Origin: Amphirosellinia nigrospora
Lineage: Eukaryota > Ascomycota > Sordariomycetes > Xylariales > Xylariaceae
Direction of reading: 5' to 3'
DNA length: 64,000 nucleotides
Assembly (NCBI GenBank): GCA_004123355.1
Contig: SCHM01000002.1
Coordinates: 5,863,569 to 5,927,568, forward strand
Part shown: positions 24,469 through 35,015 of the stretch, one piece after another
Position numbering within the stretch: the stretch's first letter is position 1
Layout of the letters: each line of letters starts with the position of its first letter
Notes under the pieces: model-generated
Database searches by the model: none
Told to the model about the DNA's origin: nothing
Seen by the model: only the letters and a program-made list of their open reading frames with translations
Program-made: the position numbers and the translations under genes

Positions 24469-26622
24469 ATGGAGCCCACGCAATTGTGTGATTTATGTGA
24501 GGAACTCATTAAGACGTTATGCAACAATCCTCCCAGTCTATCTAGACAAATAAGGCGAACTAGCTTTTATGATACAGCCACGAACTGCGATTTATGTAAA
24601 CTCATAACTCATGTTGACTCTACTCGTCACTTTCTTCGGGGCCGTAATTTCCCAATGGAGCTGAAAGTGTTCTTCCGAAGGTCTCGAGTTCGCGGCCAAG
24701 TAGGACCCGTAGCTGCCGTCTGGTTTACGACATGGACTACGACGTGGGAGTTTTGCGTGGAATTCTCCATATGGGTTGATGATGGTGCGTGGGCATTATG
24801 TTTTAGACGAGCCAGCTTAATATTAAACATTTCATCTAGGAAACAATACCCCCAGAGATTTAGGCATCTCAACCGAGCGACCGATCTTCACGAATAATCC
24901 CTATGAAGCCGTTTCCTTGATTAGGAGGTGGTTCCAAGAATGCCTCGTTAATCATGAACATTGCTTACAAACTGTGTGTGGAAACGCGATAGATCGAGGT
25001 GATTGTGTCACGCTACCTACTCGAGTGTTGTCGGTGGTGAATCTAGGAAATATCATGTTATTGGAGAGCCATAGTTTGCAAGGTCGTTATTGTGCACTTA
25101 GCCATTGCTGGGGTCCTCCGGGCAATCAGCCTCTGCAAACAGTAAAGGAGAACCTCCGGGTTCATCTTACAGGAATACCCTTTTCGGCACTCCCCAGGAC
25201 TTTCCAAGAAGCTTGCATTATCACTCACGAATTGGGAATCGACTACCTCTGGATCGACTCCTTGTGCATTATACAAGATGATCTTGATGACTGGTCTCGC
25301 GAGGCGCAAGTCATGGGCTCCATTTACGAAAAGGCGATTCTGATGATCTCAGCAGCTGGATCGGCAGATTCAAGTGGGGGTTGTTTTGTGACAGAAAGAC
25401 CTGAACACACTCCCACTGCTTCTATTTTCGTTGAAACCGATTACGAGCGTATAGAATGCTTAAATCTTCGATTAATTTCGCAAGCCCCAGTCCAACCCTC
25501 GCTTGGGCCACTGGCAAGGAGAGGATGGACTCTACAGGAACGCTACATGGCTCGGAGGAAGCTGTTTTTCATGCCCGGCGGGATCAGCTGGGCCTGTCGT
25601 AGTTCGACCATGGATGAGAGCTCCATCGATACGGATCTAGAAATAAAGGAGTATCATTCATGGCCGTCATTACTGGAAGAATACACCCGCTCGAAGCTCA
25701 CTCTTGTTTCAGATCGTCTTCCAGCGATTCAAGGAATTGTGACGGGAATGGAGAACGCTGGAAAAGGACGGTGCTTCTTCGGTGTCTGGGACACTGGCTT
25801 GCTTGTACAATGTCTCTGGATATCCGTGATTGACACGGCATTAGGCGACGTGGTTCCCGACGTGCCTTCTTGGAGCTGGGCGAGAACGAGCGGTGCAAAG
25901 CTATGGCCATTTCCGGAATATACGATCAGTTTAGAGGCGAGAGTTGAGTTTCATAACAGTGGACCAAAAATGTTGTCCGCGTCAGGGTTGCTGAGGGTAA
26001 TCGATCAGAGCACCCGAGCTAACGATTGTTGTGTCTCGAACTTCACAAACAGGTTCGAACGTATCCTACATTATAATTGCGGAATACAGTCTTTTCAGGA
26101 ACCCAGATGGCGAACTATGCCGTCCTTATGCCCTTCGAGATCAAAACGGTCAACTCCTAGGGCTTGGCGTTTTTGACCAACAGACAGCCTCATGCTGTGT
26201 TTTTGCTTCCTGGGCTTCGGAAGAGACAGATCCCTGCTTCTTGCGGCCTAAACTGTATGTATTGTATCTGGAATTTCGTGTGCCGTGTGAATACTTACAG
26301 CCCCAAGAAGGCACAGGACCCCAGATCAGGAGCCTGGTCTCGACTCCCTAAACCCTGTGGATTCTACCCTGTCATCGATGGAAACCTGCGAGAAAGTCAG
26401 TAATAGTTTGGATATATTACTTGTCTGAAGTTCTAATCATATATTTTCTAGGAGGACTGTATCTATCTCCCTGACATTATGGAGGAAATGGTTTATTATG
26501 GGTTGCTACTTGAGCCAGTTGATGATGCTATGATTAGGTTTAGAAGGGTTGGAATAGGTGTCATGTATCCCCTGCATTCACGAATGCAGGCGAGGACCTG
26601 GTTCGTCGGGACTACGAGATAA
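24469..26622 (+). CDS. HET-domain (heterokaryon incompatibility) protein
   Basis: Start taken at the ATG at 24469 (MEPTQLCDLCEELIK); upstream the frame has no ATG. Exon 1 ends at 24784 and a 55-base intron (24785-24839, branch CTTAAT) leads in phase to GNNTPRDLGISTERPIFTNN. The N-terminal part has CDLCEEL and NCDLCKLI cysteine pairs typical of these proteins. The HET core follows: YCALSHCWG, ALPRTFQEA, LGIDYLWIDSLCIIQDD, YEKAILMISAAGS, then ARRGWTLQERYMARR and VPSWSWA. HET proteins trigger cell death when incompatible fungal cells fuse; many are polymorphic and few are characterised. Near 26,085 the frame changes (one base extra or two missing) and continues as FRNPDGELCRPYALRD. The last exon 26452-26622 reads MVYYGLLLEPVDDAMIRFRR; its upstream splice donor may be the GT at 26337 or that at 26400. 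Confidence 0.85.
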
Positions 26623-27977
26623 TCTGAGATGTCAAAGGGGAGAGGGGTATTCGCTAGGATTGTTGTAATAGTTGAATATCCTTTATAGCTCTAGCTGACA
26701 CGGCAACAATCGACGGTGTTGATTCGCCTTTCGCAGCTTGTCTCGGATGATTTTAGGGCACCGGAATAACAAAGCAGCATAAACTACGCACGCGAGCCCA
26801 CATCTTTATAACGTGCCTAAGCAAAAGCATGGAATTCGGTATCAACCTTATTATTCTATGCTTGAGTAGAATAACTAACATATATACGCTTATTAGCTTG
26901 CTATATATGGGGTTCCTGAAAGTTCCTTTCTGGATACCGTAACCATGCCTATTGTCCATACCACTCAACTTCACGTCTCAAAACTTAGCCTGGGAACGTG
27001 CTAAGTAGTTAGGTACACTAAAACATGCCTACTGAGCTATATTCTTTCGGCCATCGTCATCATCAATAAGTGTAGATTTCGGCTAGAGATAGGCCAGACG
27101 CAATGATAGGAACTCGGCACGCAGGAGTTGGCTGACTCATATAGCAGTGGAAGTCCAACGGCTCTGCCTTCTCCGATCGCCCTCCACTTGCGCGTATCGA
27201 GGAAAACGGAACCGTCAAAGGCCCGGAACATCCTGCTCCTCGTCGCGGACGACGCCGCTTCTACTTCGGTTACCCTCTCTCTTTTTTCTCTAAAAGCTTT
27301 TATTTGTTGTTTTATTATTCCGTTCTGTTTCTACCCCCCAGAGGAGTTAAAGAGCTCGAGCTACTAGCTCAAGCCTGTGTACATGTCAAGAACATCTAGA
27401 ATAATCATGTGAAGGGGAGAGCAAGACCAAAAATATGCTTTTATTACCCGCTGATAACCCAAATAAAAGAAAGCTGGGCTTCTACACCCTCCTGGGGCGC
27501 CCCAATGCGACTCACATGCCTTAGATGAAGGGCTTTATTGGTGGCTTAGGCGTTACGCCTGTGTCGAAGTAAGAGTTCTACGAGGAGCATCCAATAAAAG
27601 CCTTGTATATCCACCACTGCTTGATAAGGTACATATAGACCAGGGCCAGCGACACGAAGCTACTCGGGTCTGTCGAGGACGCGATTCCCAGGCTCATTCT
27701 ACCTGAACTCGACGCACCAAAGCTAGAGAAAGAAAAGCTCGAGAGTGGAGCCAAAGGGTTCGAAAAATTGAGGTCAAAAGACGGTCTAATGAGGCTAATA
27801 GGTAGCATATCATAGAATGGTTATACGATTTAAAACATTGGGAATATACATCTTATGAGCAGCATTTAATTTTAAATCCATTCTCGAGCTTCGCACGTAG
27901 CACTCCGAGACTTTCTCTTTCAAATTCAATCGAAGGCTAAAAGCCTGGATATACTGTTTGTTACACGCTATCTAGTG
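26623..27977. other. Intergenic, nothing recognised
   Basis: Between the HET gene (+) and the kinase remnant (-). AT-rich patches around 26,850-26,930 and 27,790-27,860. Short open frames on both strands do not resemble a known family. Confidence 0.4.
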
Positions 27978-29735
27978 TTAGAGCAGATTAATACAGGTCA
28001 TGTCCCGCCCCTTTCCAAAAAACCCCTTGAAACCTGCCCTTAACCTTGACTTCCAGCGCCTCGGTTTCCTAGAATACCGATTATTGGACAGATTTTTATT
28101 TAATTTCTCCGTGTTCGCCTTATTAAAGGACCCCATAGTACGCGGCTTATGCCTGGTTTCCTCTGCCGCGGTATTGCTCATTGACTCTTTATCCCGGCCG
28201 TCGCTTTCCTCTGCGTTGAACATGCTATCATGTTCCAACTTACTGCGGTCTTTTGGGTCCGGGAATCTCACGTCGCGTAGTAGATCGTCTTGCTGATCGC
28301 TAAATGACTGGTTCGCGGTGTTCATCGTGCTGTAAGACCTGCGTCTCGTCATGGACGACAGGTCCGAGGGGGTGTGATGATATGACGTTATAATCGTGAC
28401 GGGCGATTCGATAGATGGTCGCAGTGATTCGTGGTGTGGCACTATGTCTGAATTCTCCCCTTTCGACGGTGTTTGAAGAGCTGCATCGTTCGAGAATGTG
28501 GAAGGGGCGCTCTTGACTAGTATGTTTTCGTCGGATGCCTGACTCTCTTGGGGAGTTTGTTTAACGGTATTAGTACTGGCTTCAACATTACAAACGACCG
28601 CTGACGGTTGCGATAATACTGGTGTGTTATTTTTATTGAGAGATGCTTGAGCTTCGTGAATATCTTTGGCATCCGCTGATATGCTTTCCACTTCATCGTC
28701 ATACTTGAAAAGATGTCCGAGTTCCTTATCTAACTCGCTCTCCTCGTGATCGTTCTGCTCATTACCGTGCTTAAGACATACCGGAGAATTTAACGAGAGA
28801 GTAGGCGACAGTAGTCTTTTCGAGCTCTTAGGAAAGTCCAGGGGACCCTTGTCCATGTCAGGGATCGGTTGAGGGCCCCCCTGGTGACAATATGCGGACT
28901 GAGAGCATTTATTCAGGATGTCTTTCAGGTCGATATTCACCTGCTCCATTGTTATCCGCTTCGCAGGCTCCATAACGACCATACGGGTCATAATAAGGTC
29001 AAGAAAGTCATGCATTGCCACAGAGCAGAGGGGGGAGTATGCAACCGTTGGGCGGGCTCACTGTATAAGTTCATCATCAGCATGGAGTCTTGAAATGCGA
29101 TGGAAGCCAGTAGTAGACGAGGCCAAAATTCTCACCTTTTGAACCGACGTCTTGACGATTGTAGTGTGATTATGATCAGACGTGTTGCGGCTAATGTTGA
29201 AAAACTTGTCCTCGTACAAACTAATAAAACCATCGTCGTCATTAATGCGCGCGCGATCAAAACTCTGACATTGTTTGCCTTGATGATCAAGATAGTGGTG
29301 TGGGTGGCGAGCAGCGGATAGCCCAAAAGATACCAGACCATGAACTCGAGGAAGACGCATCCAAGACTCACACATCGTAGGCTTGCGAGTCTTGCGTCTT
29401 GACTAGAACTTCATATTCTGGGGCTCTGTACTTCATGGTGACACCCCGGCCTCTAAGGGTCGTATTGTTGATGGTTTCTTCTGAGTGGTATCGTGTCATG
29501 GTTAAGTCCGCCACAATGAGACGGCCACGGGGCTCTGTTTCGTTCTGAAACTATAAGATGTTTTCTGGCTTGATGTCTCCATGCCGGCCATGCTTCCGCT
29601 TTGGTAAAGACGGGTGATAATCAATTTTCCGCAAAGCAGAAGTAAGAGCGTCTTCCGGAGAGGGCGAGTGCGTGGACGGACCACCCAGCCACGGGAGCCA
29701 CAGGCATTATCGTGGGCTGAGCTGAGACATAATAT
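27978..29735 (-). pseudogene. Fungal protein kinase, catalytic C-lobe plus disordered tail; N-lobe not found
   Basis: Reading down the minus strand, EDALTSALRKIDYHPSLPKR is followed by KHGRHGDIKPENIL (catalytic loop, HGD instead of HRD), GRLIVADL (metal-binding Asp, with ADL-T where most kinases have DFG), RGVTMKYRAPEYE (APE motif), SQAYDV/SLGCVFLEFMVW (DxWSxG helix) and EPAKRITMEQVNIDL near the end of the fold. A disordered Ser/Asp/Glu-rich tail of ~290 residues then ends with a basic block (RKPRRWKSRLRAGFKGFFGK). This kinase type is common in accessory regions of filamentous ascomycetes. The glycine-rich loop and catalytic lysine are not found upstream (29,740-30,870). Frame changes occur near 29,550 and 29,370 (one G short) and again near 29,050-29,130. 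It is either a truncated relic or a badly read gene. Confidence 0.65.
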
Positions 29736-30870
29736 ATTGGCGTAATTGCATTGGCTAGAATAGCCTCAACCCCTCTCAAGGAGTCAGGCTTTCGGAGGCC
29801 TGCGAGGAGGCAAAGGTCCTAGGGATTCGTCTATAAATTGTAGGAAATCAGAGCCCCTAGAGACCCCCAAAAGATTATTAGCTGAATTGAACTCCAAATT
29901 CCAAGCACTTGAGCACCCCCATGAACTTTCTAGGAGTCTTCATAAGCTCTGTCGTGCGAAAGGCTTCGAACTTGAAAGCCTGGAGTTGCAGAACGACACC
30001 TACATCATGCGTTTGAGGCGACCGAAGCATCCTCGGGCCATAGCCGTAAGTCAAAAGATAACATCTTGTTTCGCCAGACTTCGGCTCTATTGACGACGGG
30101 TTTAACAGAACGAGACAAATCTTATCGAAACGCCACGATCTGTACCAGTCAGTTGAGTATAAAATTATCTCTAGACAGACTCAAGTTGTTATAAGACGGC
30201 CAGTTGTACAATATATGGGCGAGAAACCGTCATGAGACATGATTTATGCGGTTGGGACTTGGTTAGACGGCAGCAGCTATGGGGCTAGCTTCATGTAACT
30301 GTGGCTCACTGAGCGTTTCATTTCTTAATGATAATATATTGATATACGCTCTCGGGAATAACGCGTAGTTCTTGACCGTGTTTTCCGCGGGTTAGACCGG
30401 AAATGTATTGCATTTTTAAGGCATTATTGGTCAATAAACATCCATGCACAAGCAAGAAAGTGGAAACCTGCAAAATTCTTGAACAGGTGAGATTGTCGTC
30501 CGCGGACAAGTTATTGGGGCTTTTGGGTACTACGGTCGCAAGAGTTTCTATGAGCCTAGCTCTTGGGATCTAGCTCAGAATATCATAGGATTTAAGGACC
30601 TGTTCACCCCTATCTTGGGGAAGGGTTTAAGAATTATTGATATGAAGGCTTTACCCCTATACTTCGTATTATCATCGACGTACCGGTGACCTAACTTCAC
30701 CATAGAGCACGAAACCCCTGAAAGTGGTGTAGTCGCCTGGTATCCCTTTCCCGAAAGCTTGCGAAACATAGACATTGTGAAGTATCATTAGTGTCGCTCT
30801 CTTCCAGGAGGAGAAGTCTTATTCATTCCTTGATGTACACGACGAATACACACATAAACATTGTTGCAAA
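29736..30870. other. Region between divergent kinase and HET-module genes
   Basis: One plus-strand stretch, about 29,848-30,045, reads as a coherent possible exon (ELNSKFQALEHPHELSRSLH, then GFELESLELQNDTYIMRLRR) and stops exactly at a canonical donor GTAAGT at 30046. I do not recognise the family, and it may be debris of another accessory gene. Nothing else is identified, and the kinase N-lobe expected here on the minus strand is not visible. Confidence 0.3.
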
Positions 30871-32101
30871 ATGGAATCTGGTTCTGGTTTTAGTTTCATT
30901 TGTGAGCATCTCGCAAAGTTCGAATTGGGTCCTCTTGATAACCCGCCGTTCCTCAGACACAACCTGGCACGTACCTTACTCGCGAGAGATAGCGTCAAAG
31001 CAAGGTTGGAGCTAAAGAATTACGAGGCAGACGAAATCGAGAAGCTGGTCACATATATCACAAAAAAGGCCCCCATAGTATTCCTGACGCTCGTCTATCT
31101 GGAGCGCCTGGAGCACATCAAAACTCTGCGAGATGGAGGTTTTACTGATCAGGACCTTCCCATATACCAGGAAAAGGGGCACATTTCCTCATGGAATGCG
31201 CAAAAAAGCAGCGCTATCATACTTCAAGGACGACCGGATCCGGACAATTCAGTATCTATACACGAGATATAGCGAGCTGTTCATCAAGTATGAGACCGAT
31301 AGGCCAGCTGCTATCTCCGGTCTAGAAGCACGGTTAAGCCAAGTGTTCGGCTCTAAGGTAAAAAGCGGCGTCTTTGAAGGGTTCTTCGAGCGCACGATAT
31401 TCTGGCGAGCACTCTTTGAGAGTAGTCTAACACGAACAGAGTATAGCAACAATAAGGAAGACCAAGACTCAAAACCACCACCGACGCAGTCTCGTTTGCG
31501 GTATCCTAGAAATATCAAGTGCGTCCAGAAGTTCTTCAAGCGCATCAAATTCAAGCGGGCTCGTTTCGAGAGTAGTCGGCCACGGACAGAATATAGCAGC
31601 AACCAGAAGAGTCAAGGTGCGAAGCCGCCGCCGTCTTGGTCTTGCTTGGCGTACTCGGGGAAGATAAAGTTCCTTGAGATCCCATTTGGTAAAGTTGAAT
31701 GGACGGGCGATCTCGAGAATCCTTTCTCTTCTACTGATGGTAAGGTGACGGAATCAACGAATTTGGTTCAGAACATCACTGGGCTTGTCGCTCGTGCAAG
31801 AAAGATTACAATGGGGGAGTCCGAGATATGTGTTAGTGTTACGCTCGATACGGATGAGATTGGTAAAGACTTTAGACACGGGCTTTGGAGATGCATCACG
31901 GTCGGGAGGGACAAGAGTGTGAACGTCGTTGGAGAGGTACCGCACTATGTACTTTTGATACGACCAGTGCCCTCTGATAAGTCTTGCCAGATGAAGGACA
32001 AGATGGATGACGAGTTACTTCCTGTTTTCCAGCGGGTTGGTGTTGGCGTGCTTTATGCTTCTGATTTTTCGGCAGAGGTTGAGAAAGTATGGCTTATTTA
32101 G
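30871..32101 (+). CDS. Chimeric protein: helical N-terminal domain plus HET-protein C-terminal module
   Basis: The ATG at 30871 starts MESGSGFSFICEHLAKFELG. Residues 1-~100 are helical and end FLTLVYLERLEHIKTL..GFTDQDLPI, a segment I associate with the N-terminus of fungal proteins that normally continue into a kinase domain. At about 31,175, in the next frame, the sequence becomes the C-terminal half of HET proteins: TIQYLYTRYSELF, KYETDRPAAISGLEARL, VFEGFFERTIFWRALFESS, PPSWSCLAYSGKIKFLEIPF and a final LWRCITVGRDKSV, PHYVLLIRPVP, FQRVGVGVLYASDF, VWLI. The HET catalytic-like core (YCALSHCWG, IDSLCI) is absent. The frames meet at an AAAAGGGG run, so one miscalled base could hide a true fusion. 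A 150-base internal duplication is described separately. Function unknown. Confidence 0.6.
31370..31669 (+). repeat. Diverged 150-base tandem duplication inside the HET-module gene
   Basis: Unit 1 (31370-31519) and unit 2 (31520-31669) align without gaps at an offset of exactly 150 bases (50 codons). Shared landmarks are TTCTTCGAGCGCA/TTCTTCAAGCGCA, GAGAGTAGTC and GAATATAGC/GAGTATAGC; the peptides are FESSLTRTEYSNNKEDQDSK and FESSRPRTEYSSNQKSQGAK. Unit 2 keeps the family motif PPSWSCLAYSG, whereas unit 1 has PPTQSRLRYPR at that place, so unit 1 has drifted. The duplication keeps the reading frame. Confidence 0.75.
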
Positions 32102-32525
32102 TAGTTGCTGGACTGTTGTTGCATTTTAGGGCTTGGCATGTGCTGTGATCTCTTCGCTGCAGCTAAAGTAATTTCCCGATTAAAGCAAAATAGTTTCTTA
32201 TTTAGACCATACAATTGCCGCTTACTTAGGTACTTCATAAAACTTACCTGGGTAAGCATCAGAGCAGCGGAGCCGGTCGATTAGATTCCAAAATAGTATA
32301 GCGTCAAGCCACACATCCCTAATTGAGCAATGGCCTTAGCTGCCACTAGCCACAAGACCTTTAATTTACTGTGATCGAACGAGTGCCGCGGCGATGAGAT
32401 GGGAAGTTGCAGGCCGTTGAACGCTCGGTTTGGCGGTGACGAATGATTCGATGGGTATATCGCACTTGCGACTGAAACGGCGATAAGCATTGTATGGCAT
32501 TGTCGCCTTGACTCAACTCATCACG
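32102..32525. other. Intergenic, 5' region of the aldehyde dehydrogenase gene
   Basis: No coding region recognised. Holds the 3' end of the HET-module gene and the presumed promoter of the gene starting at 32526. Confidence 0.45.
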
Positions 32526-34413
32526 ATGCCGCCTGATCTGGAGGTCTGGCTTGGCCAGTTAACTCGGCACTTACAACAATTCCCGTATGTGCTGTCTGTT
32601 CCCAGTCAAGAGTACGTGTGTTTCTTCCTTCTAACATGGTGTACATAGGATCACCGACCTGAGCTTCACGATCCCGCCCCTGCCCATCCTCGTAGGCACA
32701 GCACTCGGCGCCTTATCACTACTCCTACTCTTCACCCTCTTCGGCCCAGCAGAGACGCCCCTCCGATATTCGGTCCCGCCGCCCAAGCTGCCCGAGGAAA
32801 CAAAGGTGCTCGAGAACCCGAGCATCAAGGCTTCCGGGACGACGGCTATACAATGCTACGCGCCAGCCACCGGCCGATTCCTGGGCTTCGTGAACCCGTC
32901 GACCCCCGCCGGCCTCGACCGAGCCATCGCCCAAGCCGCCGCCGCGCAGCAGAAATGGGCCGCCACGAGCTTCGCCGAGAGGCGGCGGGTGCTGCGCACG
33001 ATGCTGCAGCATGTTCTCGATAACCAGGAGCAGATCTGTCGAGTCAGCTCGCTCGACTCGGGCAAGACCATGGTGGACGCGCAGCTGGGCGAGATCATGG
33101 TGACGGCCGAGAAGCTGCAGTGGACCATCAAGCACGGCGAGAAGGCCCTGCGCCCCTCGAAGCGGCCGACGAACCTCCTGCTGTCGTATAAGAAGGGCAC
33201 CGTGCACTACGAGCCGCTGGGCGTCGTCGCCGCCCTGGTTAGCTGGAACTACCCCTTTCATAACCTTATGGGCCCTATCATTAGCTCCATCTTCGCCGGA
33301 AACGGCGTCGTGGTGAAAGTCAGCGAGCAGACATGCTGGAGCGCGGCATACTACACCAGCATTGCGCGAGGTGCCCTGGTAGCGCACGGCCACGATCCGG
33401 CACTGATCCAGAGCGTCGTCTGCTGGCCGCAGACCGCCTCCCACCTAACCAGCCACCCGGACATCGCACATCTCACCTTCATCGGCAGCCGACCCGTCTG
33501 CCACCACGTAGCCGCGAGCGCAGCACGGAGTCTCACGCCCGTAGTCGCCGAGCTGGGGGGTAAGGACGCCGCCGTGGTCCTCGACTCGGCCGCGCGCGAC
33601 CTACCACGCATCGCCGACATCCTCCTCCGCGGGACCTTCCAGGCCAGCGGACAGAACTGCATCGGAATCGAGCGGATCATCGCCGCGCCGGGGGTATATG
33701 ACAAGCTGGTGGCGATGCTGACGCCCCGCGTGCGCGCGCTGCGGATGGGGTTAGACAAGGACGTGGGCGCCATGGTATCCGACGCCTCGTTCGCGCGTCT
33801 CGAGACGCTCGTCTCAGACGCCGTGAAAGCCGGGGCCAGGCTCCTCGCGGGGGAGACGCTACGTCCACCCGGAGCACCCGCACGGCTTCTACTTCTCGCC
33901 CACGCTGCTCGTCGACGTGACCCCGGCCATGGCCATCGCGAACGAGGAGTGTTTCGGGCCTATCATGACGATCCTCCGCGCCCCGTCGTCGACCGCCGAC
34001 GCCGTCCTCGCCCTCGCCAACGCCCCCGCCTTCGGGCTGGGCGCCTCCGTCTACGGGTCCGACGCGGACCCCGAGCTCCGCGCCATCGTGAGGGCGTGCG
34101 CGCCGGCGGCGTCGCGGTCAATGACTTCGCCGTCTTCTACGCCATCCAGCTCCCCTTCGGCGGCGTCGGCGGATCGGGGTACGGTCGCTTCGCGGGCGAG
34201 GAGGGCCTGCGCGGCCTGTGTAATGTCAAGAGTGTATGCGAGGATCGTTTTGGCGCCCTCGGCATCCGCACCGCCATCCCCGCGCCCGCGCGCTACCCCG
34301 TCGCGGACCAGGAGCGTGGATGGCGGTTTACGAGGGGTGTTGTGGGGATCGGCTATGGGCTTACGCTTGTCGATAAGTTTCGGGCCGTGCTGGATATCTT
34401 GAGGAATTTGTGA
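32526..34413 (+). CDS. Membrane-anchored aldehyde dehydrogenase (Msc7-like)
   Basis: Exon 1 (32526-32584, MPPDLEVWLGQLTRHLQQFP) joins exon 2 at 32649 in phase (ITDLSFTIPPLPILVGTALG). Residues ~28-50 form a membrane segment (PILVGTALGALSLLLLFTLF), as in yeast Msc7. An NAD(P)-dependent aldehyde dehydrogenase fold follows, with VSWNYPFHN (cofactor pocket), GNGVVVKVSE, FIGSRP, ELGGKDA (general base Glu) and FQASGQNCIGIERI (catalytic Cys). The end ..GVGGSGYGRFAGEEGLRGLC and a C-terminal WRFTRGVVGIGYGL segment are typical. Length is about 610 residues. The frame leaves near 33,862 and returns near 34,090; between them the right protein (HGFYFSPTLLVDVTPAMAIA, EECFGPIMTIL) lies in the neighbouring frame. 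Two compensating one-base errors explain this best. It is convergent with SMC5. GC is high, which creates long meaningless antisense frames. Confidence 0.88.
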
Positions 34414-35015
34414 GTGAGGTTCCGCGTTGGCGTGTTTCCGAGAAAATAGAAAAGTGCTAGAGAGGGTTGATATGATACTGATGGACAGTGTGTGTGTGTA
34501 ATGAGTTGCTATCATAAGCGTAGCACCTGAGTTTTATGAGTCGATGCTGCGTGGAACGGAAACGATGAGGTATGCACATTAAAAACAACTAGTATAGATA
34601 TTATATTGGCGTCATAAGTGATCATAATCAAATCGATAATGTCAAACAAGTATGAACGCTGTCCTTGTGGCAGTCTTTTGTGTTGGACACATGTGGGCCC
34701 TGCGAGTAAAAGCCGCGTTTTCGCCTTTATACCATACATAATCATGTCATATTTATGTCTCGAGACTCTCTCTTCGAGCTATGTCGCCCGACTAACTAGG
34801 TATTTCCCGTCCCGAAACGTCCGGCGATGAGCCGTTTACGTCTAAGCCGACCTTTTACCTGCCTCTACCTGCCTATTTATTACTACCAAGGATACGCACA
34901 CTGAACGAACATCGATGAATCAACGCCTGCAAACGCTGAGATCTTTCGAGAATAGAGACATAATATCACACGGGGTACTCGTATCATAGATAGTCCGGAG
35001 AAAAAGGGAAGGAAG
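34414..35015. other. Convergent intergenic region
   Basis: 3' regions of the aldehyde dehydrogenase (+) and SMC5 (-). No coding region recognised; a short TG run lies near 34,488-34,500. Confidence 0.5.

Noticed and set aside
32725-33773. Long antisense open frames (239 and 140 codons) opposite the aldehyde dehydrogenase gene.
   Set aside because: They mirror a GC-rich, strongly biased coding sequence whose sense frame has complete aldehyde dehydrogenase motifs; the antisense peptides are low-complexity and match no family.
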